Of a stretch of 25,012 nucleotides of DNA, positions 7,292-12,680 are shown one piece after another. The notes below the pieces were generated by a model. The model was given only the letters and a program-made list of their open reading frames with translations, did not search any database and had not been told where the DNA came from. The stretch's first letter is position 1. Each line of letters begins with the position of its first letter. Source of the stretch: a virus. The stretch covers positions 1 to 25,012 of IMG/VR virus record IMGVR_UViG_3300017728_000102. The stretch is one strand, 5' to 3'. The position numbers were made by a program, and so were the translations under genes.

Positions 7292-8069
7292 GGTTTTGTT
7301 TAGGTGTATAGTCAACCCTACAACAATTAGAACCCTCTTTTAATTGCCATTTATCATTAGGCATTTCTCTTTTCCCACATTTAGAACAATAAGCTTTATA
7401 GAGTCCAGTTGGTGTTTTTTGGAAAGAAGATTCAAAACTAACTTTTTCTTTCTTTTCAATAGTCCATTCTTTCTGATTAGAAACCCATTTCACAAGTCTT
7501 CTTTTTATGTCAAAGGTTTTCTGCATCTCAAATTTCATTTTAAGACCATTTATATTTGATTCAGTCCAGTAGTCTATAAACCCATCAACTGTACTTTCTT
7601 TTACACCTTCCATGTCTTTAGCGACCTTAAAAGAATTTCTGTTAAATTCAGCTTCTCTAAGTTCTTTAGTTTTTACTTTTTCTTTAACCTTATCTTTATC
7701 TTTATCTTTAAGGGTTAGGTTAACTCTTTCTATAGGGTTATACAATCCTTTCTCATCTAATCTTTTAATTACACTTAAATGAGGTTTAGAATGTTCTTTT
7801 AATTCACCATATTGAAACTTAATAAAACTAGGAATAAAATACTGGTCTTTACCCTCTATAAATTTCATTTTATCTTTAATTACTTCAGGTAATTCATCAT
7901 ATATTACTTGTTCACCAATAATAAACTCAGATAATTCCCAATCAGCATCCCAAATACCAGCATGGTCGCATTTACCTAATAAATACACCCAAAATAATTT
8001 GTATTTAGTTGATAACTTCCTAAACCAAGCTTTGTCCCATATTTTAGTATCTATAAATCTCTTAGCCAT
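7284..8069 (-). CDS. replication initiator / replisome organizer-like protein
   Basis: A 261-residue protein. Residues 1-90 resemble the winged-helix start of many phage replisome-organizer proteins (KIWDKAWFRKLSTKYKLFWVYLL, then an aromatic GIWDADW). A lysine/aspartate linker (DKDKDKVKEKVKTKE) follows around residue 120. The C-terminal part has FIDYWTES and TFDIKRRLVKWVSNQKEW, a helical block often seen in phage initiator or helicase-loader proteins. CSKCG and a later CC pair suggest a zinc site near the end. It starts at ATG 8069 with AGGAG. It sits between an HNH nuclease and the methyltransferase in the early operon. The initiator role is inferred from resemblance. Confidence 0.65.
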   Translation of the reverse strand: MAKRFIDTKIWDKAWFRKLSTKYKLFWVYLLGKCDHAGIWDADWELSEFIIGEQVIYDELPEVIKDKMKFIEGKDQYFIPSFIKFQYGELKEHSKPHLSVIKRLDEKGLYNPIERVNLTLKDKDKDKVKEKVKTKELREAEFNRNSFKVAKDMEGVKESTVDGFIDYWTESNINGLKMKFEMQKTFDIKRRLVKWVSNQKEWTIEKKEKVSFESSFQKTPTGLYKAYCSKCGKREMPNDKWQLKEGSNCCRVDYTPKQNHA

Positions 8070-8424
8070 TTGTTATTTCTCCTATTTGTTTTTTTAATTC
8101 GATTTGTATTTCTTTAAAGTCCCAAAGTGTTTTATTTATCGTATTTGACTGCTTTTTTAATCTACTTAACCTTACCCTACCTAATGTCTTTTCTGCCCAT
8201 TCTTTCGCTTCTATAGGGTGTCTGTGCCACCAATAAAGATGACAACCTACACACAATATCTTAACATTGTCAGGATTAAACTGCATTTTAGGAAATTTAC
8301 CTTTAGGATAAATGTGAGATGCTTGAAGTGTGGTAGATTTACCACACCTCAAACAACACTTATCTCTTAGTAAACAAAGTTCTCTGACAAGTTTATTTAA
8401 CTTAGTCTTTTCAGATTTTGTCAT
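8062..8424 (-). CDS. HNH endonuclease, NinG-like
   Basis: A 120-residue basic protein with a zinc-bound HNH-type core: C24xxC27, then SH37, N53 and C58xxC61H62. The spacing C-C / H / N / C-CH is typical of HNH nucleases, and the ASHIYPKG plus NPDNVKILC wording resembles NinG/Rap recombination proteins of lambdoid phages, which act on branched DNA. A helical basic tail follows. It lies beside the SSB-like and initiator-like genes, fitting recombination or processing of replicating DNA. It could instead be a packaging-type HNH, but it is far from terminase. The ATGA overlap at 8421-8424 links it to the gene upstream. Confidence 0.8.
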   Translation of the reverse strand: MTKSEKTKLNKLVRELCLLRDKCCLRCGKSTTLQASHIYPKGKFPKMQFNPDNVKILCVGCHLYWWHRHPIEAKEWAEKTLGRVRLSRLKKQSNTINKTLWDFKEIQIELKKQIGEITNG

Positions 8425-8609
8425 AAAACTCTTATTCTTCTATCTTGCAGTTCTAACATTCTTTTATAAGCATACCCATCAGGACTAACCTTACCTGAAA
8501 GCAATAAATCTTGATAATATTTAATCCAAGCATTTAAAGTTGTTTTTTTCTTCATGCTTTGTCTTAAAACATTTGCATTTGATTGGCTTATTTTAGAATG
8601 GTAAGTCAT
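8421..8609 (-). CDS. small basic protein of unknown function
   Basis: A 62-residue protein. Three ATG codons lie in a row (8615, 8612, 8609). The ribosome binding site AGGAG ends one or two bases before the first, so the third, with proper spacing, is chosen. The product is basic and helical (SMKKKTTLNAWIKYYQDLLL), with an RMLELQDRRIRVL end. No family recognised. It overlaps the SSB-like gene by 17 nt and the HNH gene by 4 nt, so it is firmly inside the replication operon. It could be a DNA-binding accessory; that is only inference. Confidence 0.65.
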   Translation of the reverse strand: MTYHSKISQSNANVLRQSMKKKTTLNAWIKYYQDLLLSGKVSPDGYAYKRMLELQDRRIRVL

Positions 8610-9213
8610 CATCATTCTCCTGTACTTTTTTTACTTCACTAGGGACATTTTTATCTACTAAAGGTTTCATTGAACACGCAATCTCGAACATCTTAGGCAT
8701 TATTTTTTCTATCGCTTCAACTTTTTCATGATATGGCATTTTTGAATGAGTAAGTAGTCTAGTTGCATTGTTAAAAGCCATACCCCATTTTATTTCTAAA
8801 GACCTGTCATCATCTCTGTTTTTTACAGAATCATATCCATAAGGTTTAGAAGTTACACCTTCATCATAGACTGGTTTATCCCATTTACTAATGCTAGGTG
8901 CAACTCTGTAAGTAACTCCTTTATCAGTTGCAACCATTGTAATGTCTACTAATTCAGCTTTTGAATAGTCTACTAGTTTATTAAATAAAGCTGAACTGCA
9001 TTTAAGATTAAAATTGTCTGCTTTTTTAAATGTTATAGCCTCTTTTTCATTCCATTTTTCTGCTGAATAATTATCACCAATATTAGTAACTGGTAATTCA
9101 TAATCTAGTTTTTGAAAATTGTTCATCTTACCCTGTACTTGTATAGGGTCTTGTCTAAGTTGCACACTCAAAGTTTTATCTATATGAGTGTTCTTTTTTA
9201 ATTGAAGAAACAT
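8593..9213 (-). CDS. SSB-like protein with acidic C-terminal tip
   Basis: A 206-residue protein. The most telling feature is its end, NDDDLPF, which matches the acidic DDDIPF tip that bacterial and phage single-stranded DNA-binding proteins use to recruit partner enzymes. The central part (about residues 35-135) is beta-rich and could be an OB fold, and the C-terminal third is helical. The fold call is not certain from sequence alone. It starts at ATG 9213 with AAGGAG overlapping the stop of the tiny membrane gene upstream. Neighbours are an HNH nuclease and an initiator-like gene, as expected for a replication module. Could also be a recombination mediator. Confidence 0.62.
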   Translation of the reverse strand: MFLQLKKNTHIDKTLSVQLRQDPIQVQGKMNNFQKLDYELPVTNIGDNYSAEKWNEKEAITFKKADNFNLKCSSALFNKLVDYSKAELVDITMVATDKGVTYRVAPSISKWDKPVYDEGVTSKPYGYDSVKNRDDDRSLEIKWGMAFNNATRLLTHSKMPYHEKVEAIEKIMPKMFEIACSMKPLVDKNVPSEVKKVQENDDDLPF

Positions 9214-9222
9214 TATTACTCC

Positions 9223-9339
9223 TTATCTTATTATTAATTGAAAAAACAAATTTAACATTGACAAAGCTACTAAAATAAAAAACATAGCTTCCATAAAACT
9301 GAAGAATGATTCTATTTTCTTTTGATACTTATTCACCAT
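9223..9339 (-). CDS. 38-residue single-span membrane peptide
   Basis: A very short gene, ATG 9339 to TAA 9223, with AAGGAGG about 7 nt upstream of the start. The peptide has a polar, basic start (MVNKYQKKIESF) and then one continuous hydrophobic segment, MFFILVALSMLNLFFQLII, ending in Arg and the stop. It overlaps the 48-residue membrane gene by 11 nt, and its stop lies within the ribosome binding site region of the SSB-like gene. Membrane location is directly suggested by the sequence. Function unknown; superinfection exclusion or a lysis helper are possibilities but nothing shows them. Confidence 0.62.
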   Translation of the reverse strand: MVNKYQKKIESFFSFMEAMFFILVALSMLNLFFQLIIR

Positions 9340-9475
9340 TAGTGACCTCCTTAATCCCTCTTACTGCTACTGAAATCAACATCATAAATCCAAATACGAC
9401 AACAAACCATATAAAACCAGCTAAACCTAAAATTAACAAGTTTGCAATCCATTCAGCTATATTTAATACTATCAT
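9329..9475 (-). CDS. 48-residue membrane peptide
   Basis: A short gene, ATG 9475 to TAA 9329, beginning with an ATGA overlap on the HTH gene and preceded by GGAGGTGG. After a short amphipathic start (MIVLNIAEWIANL) comes a long hydrophobic stretch, LILGLAGFIWFVVVFGFMM, that continues as LISVAV before a basic end. It is at least one membrane span. Its tail carries the ribosome binding site for the next tiny membrane gene, so the pair look translationally linked. No family recognised. Confidence 0.62.
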   Translation of the reverse strand: MIVLNIAEWIANLLILGLAGFIWFVVVFGFMMLISVAVRGIKEVTNGE

Positions 9476-9699
9476 TGACCACCTCCAAATAAGTTCATGT
9501 CATCTGATTTATCTATTGAATATTCAGCAAATGTCTTTTGACCTTCCTTCATCATTGTTGTTTTAATCTTTAGACCTTGCTCTTTTAATTTATGCACTAT
9601 AGCGGCTAGTCTAAAACATCCAAACTTATCCAAAGCCTCTAGAGGTGTTATCTTATTACCTCCCTCTAAATAGTGTTTTATTTGTTTACTTTGACTCAT
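9472..9699 (-). CDS. helix-turn-helix protein, HTH_39-like
   Basis: A 75-residue protein matching the phage helix-turn-helix pattern in which ITPLEALDKFGCFRLAAIVHKL forms the two helices, followed by the wing-like GLKIKTTM. This resembles the HTH_39 family of small phage DNA-binding proteins. It probably binds DNA as a regulator or replication helper. The start has AGGAG at good spacing. Its TGA overlaps the next start (ATGA). It sits at the border between the small unknown genes and the replication genes. It could be the protein that reads the AGGGTTA boxes, but no evidence links them. Confidence 0.75.
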   Translation of the reverse strand: MSQSKQIKHYLEGGNKITPLEALDKFGCFRLAAIVHKLKEQGLKIKTTMMKEGQKTFAEYSIDKSDDMNLFGGGQ

Positions 9700-9708
9700 G
9701 TACTTCTC

Positions 9709-10116
9709 CTATTTTATTTGATTCGCTAGGTTTTGAAACTCATCAGAAACTTTAAGGTCAGGATAACTATTTGACATATGTTCTAAAGCTTCTATAATCA
9801 GTTTCTTTTCTTCTTTTGTGGTCAGTATTCTAACCTCATAAGGTTTGCCTACAGAGTCGGAAGATGCGGAGTTCCTTGCGAATAAATTACTCTGTAGGGC
9901 TTGTGTGAATTTTTCAAATCTGTTAACACCTTCGGTCACTCTAATAGTTAAAGCATTAAAATGACTTAATCTTTGAGAATCAGAATCAATATCTTTATTT
10001 TCTGTTATAGTCAAAAGACTCTGAACAAAATTATAAAGGTTTAAATAATTAGTCTCTAATTCTAGGTATTGTTTTTCAGTATGTTGAGACAATTTTTGAT
10101 TAAATGGTACTGGCAT
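9709..10116 (-). CDS. unknown helical protein in early operon
   Basis: A 135-residue protein, largely helical (leucine, asparagine and glutamate rich), with no recognised motif. It starts at ATG 10116, 17 nt inside the preceding gene, with GAGGA about 7 nt upstream, and ends 9 nt before the HTH gene. No membrane segment or cysteine is present. It is one of six adjacent small genes after the promoter at 11464-11492. Function unknown; expression early in infection is inferred from position. Confidence 0.7.
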   Translation of the reverse strand: MPVPFNQKLSQHTEKQYLELETNYLNLYNFVQSLLTITENKDIDSDSQRLSHFNALTIRVTEGVNRFEKFTQALQSNLFARNSASSDSVGKPYEVRILTTKEEKKLIIEALEHMSNSYPDLKVSDEFQNLANQIK

Positions 10117-10408
10117 TTTTATCCTCTTTGGTTATATGTTTTAAAGCGTTCTTGACACTCTCATTTTCTGTAAAGAAAGTAGTATTAGCAAACAAATAAA
10201 TATATTCATTATAGCTATCATTATATTCTGATTTACCTAAAATGGTTACTATCTTCGGACTTCTTTTTTCATACTTTGTACAAACTCTTAGAATATCTTC
10301 TTTTATTTGACCTATGGTGTTACCATTTGCATTTGTAAAATTAAAACAGTCTTCTGTTTCATATCTTATCTCAGCATGAAACTTAAAATCATAAGGGGGC
10401 TTAGTCAT
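10100..10408 (-). CDS. unknown small protein in early operon
   Basis: A 102-residue protein with alternating strand and helix character (RYETEDCFNFTNANGNTIGQI, then EYIYLFANTTFF). Two cysteines, no zinc pair. The ATG at 10408 overlaps the stop of the upstream gene by one base in the GGAGGTAAGTAATG junction. It overlaps the following gene by 17 nt. No family recognised and no function can be assigned. Confidence 0.7.
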   Translation of the reverse strand: MTKPPYDFKFHAEIRYETEDCFNFTNANGNTIGQIKEDILRVCTKYEKRSPKIVTILGKSEYNDSYNEYIYLFANTTFFTENESVKNALKHITKEDKNASTI

Positions 10409-10797
10409 TACTTACCTCCTTTTCCAGTTAGATTCAACCAACGCTCACGCATTAAACTTTCATGTTTCTTTTTAGCTTTTATAACCAATTTATCTAAATA
10501 TTTCTTACCCCATTTATAGTCACCTTTATTAACAATATCTTGATAGACCTTTAAAGCATGATTTTGATTTTGAGTATGATAAGATTGTGTTATTCCCTCG
10601 ACACCATCCTCTGTTATTTCAATTAGATAATTATGCCATTTGTTATTTTCAAAAAACAAATCAGAACGCCATTGACCATCTCTTCTGTCTTTTATTTCTA
10701 TCATAGCACCATCAGGATTATTATCGAGAGGTTGCCATATTGTATAGGTTTTTATGTTAGAATTATGACCAACATATACATCATAATAATCTTTCAT
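10408..10797 (-). CDS. unknown small protein in early operon
   Basis: A 129-residue protein rich in aromatic and charged residues (TYTIWQPLDNNPDG, RDGQWRSDLFF), with a basic helical C-terminal part (KKYLDKLVIKAKKKHES) and a Gly-Gly-Lys end. No domain recognised. Both ends use the GGAGGTAAGTAATG junction: the start overlaps the stop of the 73-residue gene, and its own stop overlaps the 102-residue gene. The shared junction implies tight translational coupling. Function unknown. Confidence 0.72.
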   Translation of the reverse strand: MKDYYDVYVGHNSNIKTYTIWQPLDNNPDGAMIEIKDRRDGQWRSDLFFENNKWHNYLIEITEDGVEGITQSYHTQNQNHALKVYQDIVNKGDYKWGKKYLDKLVIKAKKKHESLMRERWLNLTGKGGK

Positions 10798-11018
10798 TAC
10801 TTACCTCCTTCATCTTCACAACACTTATAACAATAAAACTCATACTGCCTTCCATCTACTGGACAAACCCAAGTATCTTCCCACCCAAGTGTTTCCTTCT
10901 CACACTTATAACAATAATCCTTTACGTTACTTTGTGCATCCTCAAGGTTTTGATTATTAGAACTTTTAACATCTTGTGAAAATTGATTCCACTCACTAAC
11001 ATTACCTATAAAAGACAT
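10797..11018 (-). CDS. small zinc-finger-like protein
   Basis: A 73-residue acidic protein. The C-terminal half contains CYKC, then CPVDG, then CYKCC, enough cysteines for one or two zinc sites, with aromatic residues between. The N-terminal half is polar and probably flexible. It ends in EDEGGK, where the last three residues come from the ribosome binding site of the next gene. Start and stop both use the GGAGGTAAGTAATG junction. Such small phage zinc ribbons often bind host proteins or nucleic acid, but a specific role is not visible. Confidence 0.72.
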   Translation of the reverse strand: MSFIGNVSEWNQFSQDVKSSNNQNLEDAQSNVKDYCYKCEKETLGWEDTWVCPVDGRQYEFYCYKCCEDEGGK

Positions 11019-11185
11019 TACTTACCTCCTTCTAAAGATTTTAAAGTTTCATTACATAATAAAATTTCTAATCTTATTGATTTTCCATCTTTAGTATGAG
11101 AATAAAAATTCTTACGAAGAAAGCCAAGCCTTCTCCTTTCTACCCTAACAAGCTCAATAAGTAACTCTCTTTGCTCTTTACCCAT
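11018..11185 (-). CDS. 55-residue basic protein
   Basis: A short gene, ATG 11185 to TAA 11018, easily missed for length. The product is basic and helical (ELLIELVRVERRRLGFLRKN) and ends in LEGGK. Start and stop are set in the same GGAGGTAAGTAATG junction as its neighbours, which is the main reason for calling it. It lies between the 79-residue first gene and the zinc-finger-like gene. No family recognised. Confidence 0.72.
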   Translation of the reverse strand: MGKEQRELLIELVRVERRRLGFLRKNFYSHTKDGKSIRLEILLCNETLKSLEGGK

Positions 11186-11188
11186 TAC

Positions 11189-11428
11189 TTACCTCCTTTT
11201 CCATTCAATATATTTATGAACATCTTCCCACCCATATGAACCTTTTACGAAACAATGAGTATATGTGCCTGTGATACCATTCTTTTTAACATTGTTAAAT
11301 TGCACCCAGTCATTTGTTCTATATGTACAAACACCAATAGGAAACCTTGAAAGCCCAAGATTCACAAAATCACCCTCTTGAGTTTCGTTTAGCGTTTTAC
11401 TAAATTGACCATCATATAGTTTTTTCAT
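11189..11428 (-). CDS. unknown small protein, first gene of early operon
   Basis: A 79-residue protein starting at ATG 11428 with AAGGGG upstream. It is beta-rich with several Gly and aromatic residues (GDFVNLGLSRFPIGVCTY, then GTYTHCFVKGSYGWEDV). No known family. Its stop codon is formed from the AGGAGGTAA of the downstream ribosome binding site, so it ends in Arg-Arg in a frame different from the Gly-Gly-Lys neighbours. It is the first gene after the promoter at 11464-11492, so probably expressed early. Function unknown. Confidence 0.72.
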   Translation of the reverse strand: MKKLYDGQFSKTLNETQEGDFVNLGLSRFPIGVCTYRTNDWVQFNNVKKNGITGTYTHCFVKGSYGWEDVHKYIEWKRR

Positions 11429-11463
11429 TAAAAACCCCTTATTGTTTATTTAATTCGCATACA

Positions 11464-11533
11464 ATTCTAATAAATCGTAAGCAAACATACAAACACTTTC
11501 TAAGATTATTTTATAGGGTTATTTAAGGGTTAG
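11464..11533 (-). promoter_or_regulatory. promoter with paired AGGGTTA boxes (early operon)
   Basis: On the minus strand TTGTAT (11487-11492) and TAGAAT (11464-11469) are 17 bases apart, with the first start at 11428. Upstream lie AGGGTTA boxes at plus-strand 11515-11521 and 11526-11532, spaced 11 bp, and the -35 is entered by the same AAGTGTTTG found at the 6.05 kb promoter. This should drive the operon 11428-6111. Confidence 0.68.
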
Positions 11534-11537
11534 AAAG

Positions 11538-11610
11538 ATGCTAGGGCTGGTAGTTTATATTTGCGAATAAGGATGATAGGAGACCACCCTCTACAACCCT
11601 AGCATTAGGG
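11538..11610 (-). other. long stem-loop after the tail module
   Basis: ATGCTAGGG (11538-11546) and CCCTAGCAT (11597-11605) are perfect inverted copies. As minus-strand RNA the stem extends to about 15 pairs with one GU wobble and one bulge, closing a loop of about 40 nt. TAGGG at 11606-11610 could instead pair with the CCCTA inside 11597-11605, giving a competing 5-bp hairpin. It lies 23 nt after the last tail gene and before the early promoter. A terminator, processing site or switch is possible; no good T-run follows. Confidence 0.65.
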
Positions 11611-11627
11611 TATAAATTAGTTAATAA

Positions 11628-12680
11628 TTACCAAGATTCCTCTATATTTAATTTTACATCCCAAATATTATTGGCAGATTGGTTTGCAGTAAACTTTTTA
11701 TCTTTTAATCTATACATTCCATAATCTCCTGTAGTTGTAGATGTGCCATTAATACAGAATAAAAATGGTAAATGTTGACCAATTATTTTATTATAAAAAG
11801 AATTATGAAAGTTTAATGTGTCATAAAATTCAGTAAAACTAAATCCTGAATCATTTGAAGCATAAACATCAGTATCAGTTAAGTAACTAAAATTCATAGA
11901 GTGTGATTTTCTTCCATTTCTTTTTGCAAAAGTCCATTCTTCATTATCATATGCAGTTGTAGATAAAGTGAAAGGATTTGTTTTTTTCCAAACTGGTTGA
12001 CCTAAGTTTGTAGAAGTTGAGTAGGTGTTACCTCCTAAAGATTTTTTAGTTTTTACACCATCATAATCAATAGTGGTTGATAAACTTAAATCAGGAGAAT
12101 GAGGAATATCAAAATATTCACCAAACATAATAGAACCAATAATTAAATCTGCATTAAAATTAGCGGTTGTGCTACTGTCGTCAGCAAAAGTAATTCTAAT
12201 ATATCTGTTATCTGAATCTATTGTATCCCAAGTTATTAGAGTCCACCCATTAGATGTTGGGTCTATCCAATTTGCACTAGAATCTTGAGCCCCATTTATT
12301 ATACTTGTATGGTTTGCAGATGCACTAATAACAGTTGGTGAGGACATACTAGAACTTGAGTCTATTTCAATTTTAAATACACAATCAGCAGAAGCAAAAT
12401 TATGATTTAGAATAGCTAAGAAATTAGATTCTGAACCACTTGTAATTGTATGTCCAGTATCAAATTGAATGTAAAATTGTTGATTTTCTTTAGCTATTTG
12501 AACGTAGTTAGCTGGTTTTAAGTCAAATAAATCTGCTTTAGTTCCACTATCAAAAGAAACTGAAGTAGAACCATCGTCCTGTAATATTACAATATCACTA
12601 GGTTGTCTCCATTCTGTCAGTAAATTGTTGCTTATTGTGTCTGTATATATTCTAGGTTGACCTATTCTATTATAACTCAT
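11628..12680 (-). CDS. tail tip / baseplate structural protein
   Basis: A 350-residue protein, Ser/Thr/Asn rich and strongly beta-type, with no signal peptide. Its segment WTFAKRNGRKSHSMNFSYL and the surrounding jelly-roll-like repeats look like a virion structural protein. It is the last gene of the tail module, directly following (abutting) the 814-residue protein, with AAGGGAAT as ribosome binding site. In siphophages genes after the tape measure build the tail tip and receptor-binding apparatus. The position therefore supports a baseplate or tip role. No catalytic motif is visible and I cannot assign a family with certainty. Confidence 0.7.
   Translation of the reverse strand: MSYNRIGQPRIYTDTISNNLLTEWRQPSDIVILQDDGSTSVSFDSGTKADLFDLKPANYVQIAKENQQFYIQFDTGHTITSGSESNFLAILNHNFASADCVFKIEIDSSSSMSSPTVISASANHTSIINGAQDSSANWIDPTSNGWTLITWDTIDSDNRYIRITFADDSSTTANFNADLIIGSIMFGEYFDIPHSPDLSLSTTIDYDGVKTKKSLGGNTYSTSTNLGQPVWKKTNPFTLSTTAYDNEEWTFAKRNGRKSHSMNFSYLTDTDVYASNDSGFSFTEFYDTLNFHNSFYNKIIGQHLPFLFCINGTSTTTGDYGMYRLKDKKFTANQSANNIWDVKLNIEESW

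Noticed and set aside
9306-9566. Plus-strand 86-residue open frame
   Set aside because: It runs opposite three minus-strand genes with strong ribosome binding sites and overlaps; a low-complexity antisense shadow.
11538-11605. attP site or tRNA-like element
   Set aside because: No integrase is nearby, and the stem-loop has no cloverleaf, acceptor CCA or anticodon arm.
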